From assembly GCF_963583255.1 (NCBI RefSeq), contig NC_084817.1:15196121-15260120 (forward strand): a DNA stretch of 64,000 nucleotides. Reading direction: 5' to 3'. The stretch is from Pyrus communis (lineage: Eukaryota > Streptophyta > Magnoliopsida > Rosales > Rosaceae). The notes beneath the pieces were generated by a model that saw only the letters and a program-made list of their open reading frames with translations, searched no databases and was not told the DNA's origin. Positions 20,446 through 31,229 of the stretch are shown in pieces (within the stretch, counting starts at the first letter, position 1; every line of letters begins with the position of its first letter). Both the position numbers and the translations under genes were made by a program.

Positions 20446-21360
20446 TTACCACAAATAAGGATCATCCCACACATAAAAACGGGCATCCTTTTTAAGTTTA
20501 TCACGTTGGTGCTTGTTTAGGTTGCTTGGAACTTGTTTAGACACCAAATAGTTCACTAAATCGGCATACCATGGCACACTTACCTTCATGCACAACAACT
20601 GCTCGTCTAGGAATGTCTCTGGGATAGGCACAACATCCTCTTCATGCACCATATGGCTCAAGTGGTCAGCCACCACGTTTTCACTTCCTTTCTTGTCCCG
20701 GATTTCGATATCAAACTCTTGGAGAAGAAACATCCAGCGAATAAGCCTTGGTTTGGCCTCCTTCTTTGTGAGTAAGTACTTCAACGTTGCATGATCAGTG
20801 TAAATTATAACTTTAGTTCCAAGTAAATAAGAACGAAACTTATCTAAAGAAAATACAACAGCAAAAATTTTTTTTTTCAGTGGTAGAATAGTTCAACTGA
20901 GCATCATTCAAGGTTCGGGATTATAATAGATGACATGTGGCTGCTTGTTCTTCCTTTGGCCTAAAAGAGCTCCTAATGCATAATCGGAGGCATCGCACAT
21001 AAGCTCAAAAGGAAGGCTCCAATCTGGTGGAACAATGATGGGGGCCGAAGTTAGCATCTCCTTGAGGTGTTTGTAGGCCTTCTCACATTCCTCAATGAAC
21101 ACAAAGGGCACATCTTTTTGGAGAAGTCGGCATAATGGTTGGGAAATCTTAGAAAAGTCCTTGATAAATTGCCTATAGAATCCTGCATGTCCAAGAAAAG
21201 AACGAACCTCTCTAATCGAAGTAGGAGAGGGTAAGTAGCGTACAAGATCTATTTTCGATTTATCAACCTCAATACCCTTGGCCGAAACAATGTGACCTAA
21301 AACTATGCCTTGTTTTACCATAAAGTGACATTTTTCCCAATTTAAAACAAGCTTAGTTTC
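20446..21360 (-). pseudogene. RNase H and C-terminal RT of element E (broken)
   Basis: From the RT side: [20 protein letters not shown], the RT connection domain [19 protein letters not shown] and the RNase H start [18 protein letters not shown] (first acid). A decayed stretch around 20785-20907 holds the middle of RNase H. Then comes [21 protein letters not shown] and the last acid region [10 protein letters not shown]. At least two frames are needed to read it. G interrupts it at 21360. Confidence 0.85.
21356..21360. repeat. Target-site duplication GTTTC, left of element G
   Basis: Matches GTTTC at 30709-30713. Five bases is the usual Ty3/gypsy length. Confidence 0.9.
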
Positions 21361-23394
21361 TGATGCGAGATTTATACGCACACAAATTAAACCCTCTTTT
21401 TGACAATTGTAGTATAAGTATAAGTAGGGATCGTTCTGGACCGGGGATTAGGAGGGATTGCAAAATCACTTGGATTTGACTCAAAAACGTAAAAACCCAA
21501 TATAAGACACCAAACTAAACCATATTTTAAAAACACAAACTAAATTGATTTCTAATTAAATTGAACAATAAAGTAAAGGGGGGATTGTGTTTGGACGAGA
21601 TTAAATTAAATGGACAAATTGTAATTAAAGGCAAAACGTAAATATGAATGTGATGAAAATATGGATGATGGAATAGCCAAGGGGTTCTTCTCCACACATG
21701 TTACACTTGCATACAAGATTGATTCTCAGTTGGTCTTTCGATAAATTATGAAACTCAACACCCCGGGTTAATTAGGTCCGCTTAAATTAACCGTCAAGTT
21801 CTCCTTAAGTTAATGAATTGGATGGGTTAGCGCAACGCAATTCACCACATTCTCCAAAAGTCCTTTACGTGAAAAGCACAATAAAGATACAATCAAAGAT
21901 CATTAAGCATTATGAAAACTATAAGTGTTGACGAGGCATTCGTTACTATGATGAGCATGAAACTAGTGCCAAGAATTCATTTAACGCGATTGTTTATAAG
22001 CAACCTCCACTACTTGTGAATATAAGTTCATAACGATTAGGTGAAATTCACTTATATTCTAGCGTCATATTCATGCATGAAAATTAAGCGCGCATTCTTA
22101 ATAAACATTCATAAATAAGTTATCAATCAAACGGTTAAACAAATTGAATCCACAACTTATGAAATTCCAACGAAAGTTAATCAATTCATATTGCAAATAT
22201 AAACATAGTTTCGAATCACCCCCTAGCTAAAGGGGGTTTAGTTCCTCATAACTTTGAAATCAAAGAAACACCTAAACATTCCAACAACTCAAACTTGAAT
22301 TGTATGAACGTTTAGGCACTCTTCTCTTCCATTCCTCATACGTACAAAACAAAGAGAATTGAATTTAAACATTGAAATCAAAGAAACACCTAAACATTCC
22401 AACAACTCAAACTTGAATTGTATGAACGTTTAAGCACTCTTTTCTTCCTCGTTGTTGTAGCACAAGGTCTAAGGTGAGCTTTGGGGATTATGTGAAGTGT
22501 TTTGGAGGGATGGGAAGTGGTTGGATAGTGGCTGCAATGGAGGAGAAAAACTGCACAGAAATGGAAGGATATGAACGGCAAAGGGGAAGTGTTTGTGTTG
22601 TGAATTGTGTTGTGAATGGAATGAATTGTATGAATGCATTGCATGGTTTTATAGGGAGAGAATGGATGGGAGAACATGTGAATGGCAGCTAGGACTGATT
22701 AAAGAAGGGAATGCATGTGTAATGACAACTAGATTGGTTGGTGGAAATCTGAAAATGCAAATGGGAATGCTGGAAATGCAAGGGATGCCATGGCAAGGTG
22801 GGGTTTGGTGAGCATATGGCTGATTTGTTTGTTGGGAAAGCATGTGGATACAAGCTAGGGTGAATGATTAGGAATGCATGTGGATTAAAGAGGGAATATG
22901 GAAGTGAATGTGCAGAAAATGATAGGATGAATGCATGTGAATTAGGTGGAAAGAGGTGGGTGTGCATGTGAGATGAAATGCATGTGTTTAAATGGTTGAA
23001 ATGTGTTGATATTTATGGGTATGATAATTGATAAGTGTATGGTTATGATAAGTGATAAGTGAATGATCATGATAAGTGATAAGTGAATGATATGTTAAGT
23101 GATAAATGAATGATATGTTAAGTGATAAATGAATGATATGTTAAGTGATAAATGAATGATATGTGGTTATGATAGTTTGGTTTTCAATTTCGTCCATTCC
23201 TTTTGCTCCAAACATAAGCTATCCATTCCAAGTCCGATTTTGCTCCAAAATGCTCCAAAATGCATCTTTTTGCTTCCTTAGCCATATGAACCTAAAAACA
23301 CACGAAAGAAGCGTAAAGGACTAAAATATCTAAAGAAACATAACGTAAATGTACGAGAACAAGCCATTTAAGTCGCATGAATATGCTCCTATCA
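21361..23394 (-). repeat. 3' LTR of element G (2034 bp)
   Basis: TGATGCGAGATTTATACGCAC to ATATGCTCCTATCA on the plus strand. TATA box (minus) at 22647-22653. It carries three to four tandem 23-bp units (about 23041-23163) in U3 and the 117-bp duplication. The small frames that also occur in the other LTR are only there because the LTRs are identical. Confidence 0.93.
23041..23163 (-). repeat. 23-bp tandem repeats in U3 of the G 3' LTR
   Basis: Repeats of TTAAGTGATAAATGAATGA followed by TATG, with a diverged GATAAGTGATAAGTG lead-in. The same array is in the 5' LTR (30355-30477), and related arrays lie in P (about 47790-47930), A (about 5370-5440), C and R. Position in U3 upstream of the TATA box suggests enhancer-type repeats; this is inference. 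Confidence 0.75.
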
Positions 23395-23397
23395 AAT

Positions 23398-23409
23398 ACC
23401 CCCACACTT
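23398..23409 (-). promoter_or_regulatory. Polypurine tract of element G
   Basis: Minus strand AAGTGTGGGGGT, four bases from the LTR, preceded by the conserved CTCGAGGACTAGCAAAAGC. Confidence 0.8.
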
Positions 23410-25345
23410 AGCTTTTGCTAGTCCTCGAGCAAAACAGAAAAACAAAATAAAATGAAACGAAACAAACCAAACACAATCTTAAACCTTCCAACGTTGCCTC
23501 AGGGATTTCCAATGCACATGACATGTTAAAAATCATTATTCCCACAGATTTTGGTTATCTTTACACTTAAGTACATACTTAATCATAGTCACCACATACT
23601 AATTCACAATTAAGCATTTAAAACTATATTTTGAATGTAGTAACATGCCTTAGAGAATTTGCTCAATTCCTTACAAGATATGCACTCAATTTTCACTCAG
23701 ATTTTCTGACTACACACCCTAAACTAGTTATATGTGAGAAGATTGATGTAAACATAAAAACGAACACTCACATATATGTATTTCAAAGGAAGCAATTTCT
23801 GGAGTTAATAAGCATGTTTAGATATGATCTCATGAATGGAATGCTACTACTTAGAATGAGAACCAGTGATTCCATAAGCTCATATCAATTCCAAACTCCA
23901 CAAATTGAAACACATAACACTCAAGATAGAAGCATAAGGGTTGAAACGGAGCTAAAGGTGTTTGGCTAACAAAGAAGGGATATGGAAAACAAAGGTTCTT
24001 AAAGAAATAGCAAGCAAAGCATTTGAATTAACGTAGAATTCACTTTTGAATGAAAACTCAACTTTTGAACAACAAGGGGGAACAAGCTCTTTTTCCTTTC
24101 TTTCTTTTCTTTTCTGTTTTTCTTTTTCATATGTTTTTCACAATTTTTTTCTTTTCTTTTGACTCTCAAAACATACATAAACACTTAAGAACAAAACATT
24201 CTCTCCCCCACACTCATTTTCTTTCATAATGTAACTCAAAAGGAATTCATTTAAGTCATGCTCACCATCATTTAAGAACAAGGGTGTGGATTGTCCTAAA
24301 CTAGGCTAGGTAAGGATAATGTGGGTTAACAAAGAATAAAGGCTAAACGAGGCTCAATGGGGTTAAAACTTACAATATATACGAAATATGGGAAGTAAGG
24401 CTATTTGGCTATGGTGGCAACTACGCAACTTCATCTTGATATATGTTATGCAATTCAATGTCATGCTTTGAATGAAACGGATATAAGTTCTAGCATTTAG
24501 TTCTATCATGATACAATTGCATTCTAAGTAGCAACCAAGCAAGGAGTAATGAGATCATGCAACAACTTTAGAAAACAAAGAATCACAGAATATAACTCTC
24601 CAAAGAAGGTAATAGCTCGAGTCTCACAGGGTTGTAGCGTTTGTTTGAGTTCCTTCCTTCAAGCATGTTACAAAAACGAATTTTTCTTTTATGATTGCAT
24701 GTGAAGTCATACATTATAACCATAACCAAGCATATACCAAGAGTAAATCAAACTTTTCTCTATGTTTATAACTCTTTTTAACAGTCATGCAATTACAAAC
24801 CAAATCCTTATCATTGTGTTGGAAGGTACCCTAAGACACAATCACACAAAAACGACTCAAAACACTCTTTTTAGGCTTTTCAAAACATGTTTTTCAAATT
24901 TTTATGTGATTTTCGGAGTTATAAAAACAAAACAACTAAAACACTCTAAAACAACTTAAAAGCACCTTAAAACAGTAAGGAACAACACTTGAAGTTATGG
25001 GTGATAAAATCCCACGAATTTGCATCAAATATACTTAGTTACCCCCCCACACTTAAATCAAACATTGTCCTCAATGTTTTAAGCTTAAAATCACACAAAA
25101 CATAAGTAAACACACAAACAGCACTAAACATACTAAACATGGCAGAATGTAACTAACAAAGAGAAGAGTTTAGGAACGCAAATCTGGTTATGGAGTGTAA
25201 ATTCCTTCTTCTCCTTGGTGATTGCATTGAGGCTTGATCTTGATGATTCCACAGGCTCATTCTTGAACTGGTTTCCTCCCATCGTTGATTTTCCACAGGC
25301 TACTCTTGAACTGGGCTGGAGGATTCTTTTGGTCTCCTCCATTCG
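23410..25345 (-). other. 3' noncoding region of element G
   Basis: No supported gene. Colinear with A 3150-5010 and O 45808-47528. Contains a T/C-rich stretch (24085-24165), the purine-tract repeat (25039-25080) and the GAACGCAAATCTGG...CTTGGTGATTGCATTGAGG block, which is a copy of the post-pol segment. Confidence 0.75.
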
Positions 25346-26424
25346 TTGATTTTCCTTTGTGCTACCCTTGAACTGAGCAGCAGGATTTCTTTTGGTCTCC
25401 CCCGAAGGTCTGAGCTTCCTCCTTTTATCTCTGTTTCTTTGTTCAATCTTTGCAGCAGTGGTCCCTTCTCTGGAAGTGTATCAACCGTTGAAGATGACTA
25501 CTCGAGAGCAACGCTAGGTAAGCAATCAGGAATAGATTCCAGGCAGTCGGCTCCAGATCGAAAAACTGACTCCAAGTGCCGGCTGATTGCTTCTTTTACT
25601 TTGCCATGCAAGTAAGAACAAGGACAAAGAAAAAGACAGGGAAAGAGCATGATATGAGATACTTTTGCTTTTGACCTTGATGATATGAGATACCTTTGCT
25701 TTTGAAGAAGCGGTGAATGAATCAGCACACTTCAATCTATCGTTTCCTCCTGGGTCATCTGTACTCCAGGCATCTGGTATCATCTTTGGGGAAGAAGAAA
25801 AAATTGAGTATTTCGAAAGACTTTGTTGGGAATGCGCCCTCAGAGGTGAGAGATAGTTGAGCATTTTCTTCAGGTCTGCCTTGCCACAAAAGATGAAGGT
25901 CGACATATATAGAGATAATAGCAAGTGGTGGTACTACCCTTGTCGACAAACGTTTTGATCCCGCAAATCCGGCTTTTTGAAATAGTGGCGCCTCTTTGAT
26001 TTCTGAACGACGCCCCTTCGATTTCTGAACGATGCCCCTTCGCTTTCTGAATGACACGTAGTAGTGCGGATGCGGCTCCTTTTGACAAAGCTGCACGCGT
26101 TTTCTGAAAAGCCGAGAAAGCGTCGCCGAACTTTGCGCTTGTCGGCTAAAGATGTGTAGTTGCGATGATGGCCTCCACGTGTTGTCTGAAAAGAAGAAAT
26201 CTTTTGACAAAGCTGCACGCGTCTTCTGAAAAGCCGAGAAAGCGTCGCCCAACTTACGCCGGAAATTCCGGCTTTTTGAATCGGTGGACGCGTCGCCTTG
26301 GCTTTTTATAGAGCTATTGATCACCACAACAAACACACTCTGAAGATTTCCCATTCTTGAAAATCGACTCCGGCCCTTTGAGAATTAACTCCATCCACCC
26401 CATCTCTTTGAACACTTTTGAAAA
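25346..26424 (+). promoter_or_regulatory. Upstream region of the antisense gene, element G
   Basis: Plus-strand order: TTTGCAG after a pyrimidine run (about 25455), CTAGGTAAGC (about 25513), three CTTCGATTTCTGAA-type units (about 25985-26050), TTTTGAC twice, CACGTG (about 26177), dyad GCCGGAAATTCCGGC (26258-26272) and TTTATAG (about 26306), about 115 bases before the ATG. The conserved order across four elements supports a shared function. The splice-like sites suggest a possible spliced leader but are not proof. Confidence 0.5.
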
Positions 26425-27117
26425 ATGGCAAACCCATCGAACCTTAGCTTAGAATTGAGTCTCAGCAGTGATACGGCCGCGCCGCGTCAAGGTAACGTAT
26501 GACGCCCTTCTTTCTTATCTTCTAACGGTCCTCTTTCAGGTGAAGACTCTATGATGCAGGATGCCACAACAGCTACAATAGTAGCTAGGAACCTCCTCAC
26601 TCCAAAAGATAGTAGGCTGCTGTCAGGACGGTCCGATGAGTTGGCCGTTCAAGAGTCCCTCGCACTTAGTGTTCAGTGTGCGAGTTCTATGTCCAACATG
26701 GGCCAACGCCTGCTTGCCCGCTCCCGTCAGGTGGAATCATTGATGGCAGAGGTGGAAAGTCTTAAGCAGGAGATCAAACAGCTTAAGTACGAGAATAGAA
26801 GTTTGCATGTGCTTGCAAATAACTATTCGTCGGGCATGAAGAGGAAGCTTGATGAGCTGCAAGAATCTGAAGGTCGGATTCAAGGTGACCGTCAAAGGCT
26901 TGCGGCTTATCTCCAGAGGCACCTTTTTCCTGGGTCATCCAACGTTTGGCCAAGTATTGAGGCCTGGAATGCTCTAGCTCCGATGCCTCCCGCTCCTATG
27001 TCTTCTGCTCCGATGCCTTTTGCTCCGATGCCTTCTGTTCCAATGCCTTCCGCTCCTACGCCTTCCGCTTCAAGAGTATTGCCACGTAGTGGGGCTTCAA
27101 GCAAACAACCTTTGTGA
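26425..27117 (+). pseudogene. Antisense EAR/leucine-zipper gene, element G (early TGA)
   Basis: ATG at 26425 opens MANPSNLSLELSLSSD. Codon 26 is TGA (26500-26502) where the other copies have TGG for W. The rest is open to 27117: zipper leucines intact, CAG kept at the codon that is TAG in B and C, and the longest MPSAP-type tail of the four. The stop lies inside a 48-base in-frame stretch bounded by splice-like sites (see findings). As sequenced, unspliced translation from the first ATG would stop early. An internal ATG (26551) could give a form without the EAR-like motif. Confidence 0.75.
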
Positions 27118-27179
27118 AAGTTACATTCTTTTATTTTTCTTTTATTTTTTTTTTTATATTTTTTTTTTTTCATTCTGAA

Positions 27180-28498
27180 TCAATCGGCATGGAATTTATC
27201 TTTGAATGGGCGGTGATACTTGAAATGATCCAGTAATAGTTTAAATTCAAGATTGGGTGCCTGAATCATTAACCACATGTTAGTATAAAAGAAAATTGAA
27301 ATTCGGGGAGGCGGCTTACATGTGTGCTCCGAAATGAACTCCAGAATAAACACCCCTTCGAAAGTTATGACTTGTCCCGTGTCATAAAATCCAACTTCCT
27401 TGGGAATTGTGGTTTCAAATATGTCCTCTTTGATGCCTTCTACATCTTCTCCAGCCACTACCTTCTCTTGAATCATTCTTCTTGGTGTACAAAGTCCTTT
27501 GAAGAATTCAACACCATCTAAAACTTGCTGTGTTGCACCAAGAATTGGAATAGCATTTTGCACCTTTGGGAAGGCTTCCACGATGTCCTTTTTACTCTCT
27601 TCTTGGTTGGGAATCAAAAACCTGCTAGGAAAAGGGACATTGGGTGGAATAACATCAGAATAACATGGAATTGGGACGTCCTTACTTGTGGTGGGTGGTT
27701 TAGAGGGCTTAGGGGGCTGCGGCAAGGGTTGTTCTACCCTTGCCGTGTGCATGTCTTCTTCCTCCTCCTCAATTAGCAGCTCCTCATCCACTTCTAGGCT
27801 ATGTTTGGACATTTTTAGGTCAGCTCCAACCTCCATAGCACTTCCCAAAGTGATAGCATTATGGATTTCAAAATCTTCCTTCGAGTTTTCAATAGTTGAG
27901 TTGGAGAGTTCACTTTGCTCTTGAATTTGTTTCATGAACTCCATAATCTGCCCAAATTGCTCGTCCAATTTACCCAACTTCTTGTCTTGATTTTGTTCGT
28001 CCTGCGTCAAAGAGGTTAGTAATTGAAAATTTTTATCATTATCCATGGACATACTTGAACTTGATTGGAATTGTTGTGGGGGAGGTTGTGGTGACTGCAT
28101 AGGTGTTGTATTGAACTCCTCATATGGTTGCCAATATGCTTCTTGTTGAGCCTCCTTGGCTTGATTTTGTGACCCCTGCGCCAAAGAATTTGATTATAAT
28201 CTATTGGCGAACTTGAATTTAATTGAGCATATTGCATATGAAGTTGTGGTGGCTGCATAGGTCTTGAATAGAACTCCTCATATGGTTGCCAATATGCTTC
28301 ACGTTGAACTTGTTGATCTTCCCACCACATAGAGTTTGAATGATCCCTCCAATCTCTTTGTGGACATTGATTGGCTTGAAATCCTAGCCTATATGAAGCA
28401 CCAAATGTAGGGACACTCTACATTGTGGTCCTTTCGGCATACGGCAACAATTGAGAAGTAAGATTTGCCAATTGAGCTTGAATGCTAGCAAAATCCAT
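27180..28498 (-). pseudogene. Gag-derived frame of element G (broken near its start)
   Basis: ATG at 28498 (MDFASIQAQLANLTSQLLPY) is soon followed by a TAG. Further left a frame of over 300 codons is open (from about 28184) to a stop at 27180. It shows a repeated block EAYWQPYEEF, a gag-protease linker match (QFGQIMEFMKQIQEQSELSN, VPFPSRFLIPNQEESKKDIVE), an acidic run and the end APNLEFKLLLDHFKYHRPF. The middle block EDIFETTIPKEVGFYDTGQV corresponds to that in B. Capsid domain, zinc knuckle and protease active site are absent. The first part has shifts and a segment duplicated from 28120-28160 to 28255-28300. Confidence 0.7.
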
Positions 28499-28651
28499 AT
28501 CTTACTTCTCTAGTACCTAAAATCAAAGAAAGAGAACTAAATCAAATATCAAAAGTAACAACAAACAAAGAAAACAACACTAAGTTAGAAACTAAAACGA
28601 AAACAACTAAACCAAAAAAGAAAAGAACCAAGGGATTAGCAAAGTTGCTAA

Positions 28652-28669
28652 TCCCCGGCAATGGCGCCA
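28652..28669 (-). promoter_or_regulatory. Primer-binding site (tRNA-Asp, one mismatch), element G
   Basis: TCCCCGGCAATGGCGCCA on the plus strand; B, C and O have ACGG in place of ATGG. The adjoining palindrome GGGATTAGCAAAGTTGCTAA... (28632-28655) is intact. Confidence 0.87.
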
Positions 28670-28674
28670 AAATT

Positions 28675-30708
28675 TGATGCGAGATTTATACGCACACAAA
28701 TTAAACCCTCTTTTTGACAATTGTAGTATAAGTATAAGTAGGGATCGTTCTGGACCGGGGATTAGGAGGGATTGCAAAATCACTTGGATTTGACTCAAAA
28801 ATGTAAAAACACAATATAAGACACCAAACTAAACCATATTTTAAAAACACAAACTAAATTGATTTCTAATTAAATTGAACAATAAAGTAAAGGGGGGATT
28901 GTGTTTGGACGAGATTAAATTAAATGGACAAATTGTAATTAAAGGCAAAACGTAAATATGAATGTGATGAAAATATGGATGATGGAATAGCCAAGGGGTT
29001 CTTCTCCACACATGTTACACTTGCATACAAGATTGATTCTCAGTTGGTCTTTCGATAAATTATGAAACTCAACACCCCGGGTTAATTAGGTCCGCTTAAA
29101 TTAACCGTCAAGTTCTCCTTAAGTTAATGAATTGGATGGGTTAGCGCAACGCAATTCACCACATTCTCCAAAAGTCCTTTACGTGAAAAGCACAATAAAG
29201 ATACAATCAAAGATCATTAAGCATTATGAAAACTATAAGTGTTGACGAGGCATTCGTTACTATGATGAGCATGAAACTAGTGCCAAGAATTCATTTAACG
29301 CGATTGTTTATAAGCAACCTCCACTACTTGTGAATATAAGTTCATAACGATTAGGTGAAATTCACTTATATTCTAGCGTCATATTTATGCATGAAAATTA
29401 AGCGCGCATTCTTAATAAACATTCATAAATAAGTTATCAATCAAACGGTTAAACAAATTGAATCCACAACTTATGAAATTCCAACGAAAGTTAATCAATT
29501 CATATTGCAAATATAAACATAGTTTCGAATCACCCCCTAGCTAAAGGGGGTTTAGTTCCTCATAACTTTGAAATCAAAGAAACACCTAAACATTCCAACA
29601 ACTCAAACTTGAATTGTATGAACATTTAGGCACTCTTCTCTTCCATTCCTCATACGTACAAAACAAAGATAATTGAATTTAAACATTGAAATCAAAGAAA
29701 CACCTAAACATTCCAACAACTCAAACTTGAATTGTATGAACGTCTAAGCACTCTTTTCTTCCTCGTTGTTGTAGCACAAGGTCTAAGGTGAGCTTTGGGG
29801 ATTATGTGAAGTGTTTTGGAGGGATGGGAAGTGGTTGGATAGTGGCTGCAATGGAGGAGAAAAACTGCACAGAAATGGAAGGATATGCACGGCAAAGGGG
29901 AAGTGTTTGTGTTGTGAATTGTGTTGTGAATGGAATGAATTGTATGAATGCATTGCATGGTTTTATAGGGAGAGAATGGATGGGAGAACATGTGAATGGC
30001 AGCTAGGAATGATTAAAGAAGGGAATGCATGTGTAATGACAACTAGATTGGTTGGTGGAAATCTGAAAATGCAAATGGGAATGCTGGAAATGCAAGGGAT
30101 GCCACGGCAAGGTGGGGTTTGGTGTGCATATGGCTGATTTGTTTGTTGGGAAAGCATGTGGATACAAGCTAGGGTGAATAATTAGGAATGCATGTGGATT
30201 AAAGAGGGAATATGGAAGTGAATGTGCAGAAAATGATAGGATGAATGCATGTGAATTAGGTGGAAAGAAGTGGGTGTGCATGTGAGATGAAATGCATGTG
30301 TTTAAATGGTTGAAATGTGTTGATATTTATGGGTATGATAATTGATAAGTGTATGGTTATGATAAGTGATAAGTGAATGATCATGATAAGTGATAAGTGA
30401 ATGATATGTTAAGTGATAAATGAATGATATGTTAAGTGATAAATGAATGATATGTTAAGTGATAAATGAATGATATGTGGTTATGATAGTTTGGTTTTCA
30501 ATTTCGTCCATTCCTTTTGCTCCAAACATAAGCTATCCATTCCAAGTCCGATTTTGCTCCAAAATGCTCCAAAATGCATCTTTTTGCTTCCTTAGCCATA
30601 TGAACCTAAAAACACACGAAAGAAGTGTAAAGGACTAAAATATCTAAAGAAACATAACGTAAATGTACGAGAACAAGCCATTTAAGTCGCATGAATATGC
30701 TCCTATCA
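28675..30708 (-). repeat. 5' LTR of element G (2034 bp)
   Basis: Same length as the 3' LTR. Differences seen by eye include 28799 (T for C), 29626 (A for G), 29671 (T for G), 29745 (C for T), 30011 (A for C) and a few more. TATA box on the minus strand at 29961-29967 (CCCTATAAAACC). U5 block 28755-28765 is complementary to the primer-site leader. Confidence 0.93.
29961..29967 (-). promoter_or_regulatory. LTR TATA box, element G 5' LTR
   Basis: Minus strand CTCCCTATAAAACCATG. This would drive the genomic RNA of G. Confidence 0.6.
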
Positions 30709-30713
30709 GTTTC
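30709..30713. repeat. Target-site duplication GTTTC, right of element G
   Basis: Copy of 21356-21360; the RT frame of E resumes here. Confidence 0.9.
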
Positions 30714-31229
30714 AATGCATCGTTTCAAGATTAATGTGAGATTATCTAAACAATCATCAAATGAATCACCAAATACGCTAAAATCATCCATGAAAACGCC
30801 AATAATTTTCTCTACAAAATCTGAAAAGATAGTTACCATGCATCTTTGAAAGGTGGCTAGTGCATTACATAAACCAAATGACATTCGACGATAAGCAAAA
30901 GTACCAAATGGACAAGTAAAAGTAGTCTTTTCTTGATCATATGGAGCTATAACAATTTGATTATATCCTAAATAATCATCAAGAAAACTATAAAAAGAAT
31001 GACCGGCTAACCTTTCAAGCATTTGATCAATGAACGGCAAAGGGAAGTGATCTTTCCTTGTGGTGGCGTTGAGCTTCCTATAGTCAATGCACACTCTCCA
31101 ACCTGTTTAGATATGAGTGGGCACAAGTTCATTCTCTACATTCTTTACCACGGTGACTCCAGATTTCTTTGGCACAACTTGAACCGGTGAAACCCAACGA
31201 CTATCCGAAATATGTAAATCACTCCACAA
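30714..31229 (-). pseudogene. RT core of element E (broken)
   Basis: Reads [20 protein letters not shown], then ...[35 protein letters not shown] and [16 protein letters not shown]. The active-site box is F-M-D-D. The RT N-terminus (31100-31229) has a stop near 31109 and a shift. G split it after LKRCIET. Relative to O it has N-to-D and other changes typical of an old copy. Confidence 0.87.

Larger units (their letters stand above)
19367..21360 (-). mobile_element. Element E, 3' half of internal region (integrase to RT)
   Basis: Decayed minus-strand Athila-type pol, split by element G. The other half is 30709-33389. The five bases GTTTC at 21356-21360 recur at 30709-30713 and rejoin the RT frame. 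E has no surviving LTR of its own here: LTR F borders it on the left and LTR H cuts gag on the right. Confidence 0.88.
21361..30708 (-). mobile_element. Element G: complete, young, pol-less Athila-type element (9348 bp)
   Basis: Both LTRs are exactly 2034 bp (21361-23394 and 28675-30708) and differ at only about a dozen positions by eye. Between them on the minus strand are primer site, gag-derived frame, antisense gene (plus strand), its upstream region, 3' noncoding sequence and polypurine tract. GTTTC flanks both ends. No protease, RT or integrase is present, so its recent transposition used proteins from another element. B has the same design, so this is a replicating non-autonomous lineage. 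Confidence 0.93.

Noticed and set aside
29704..30281. Several 60-110 codon frames present in both LTRs of G and in related LTRs
   Set aside because: They recur only because the LTRs are near-identical. They lie in U3/R repeats, have low-complexity composition and break in other LTRs.
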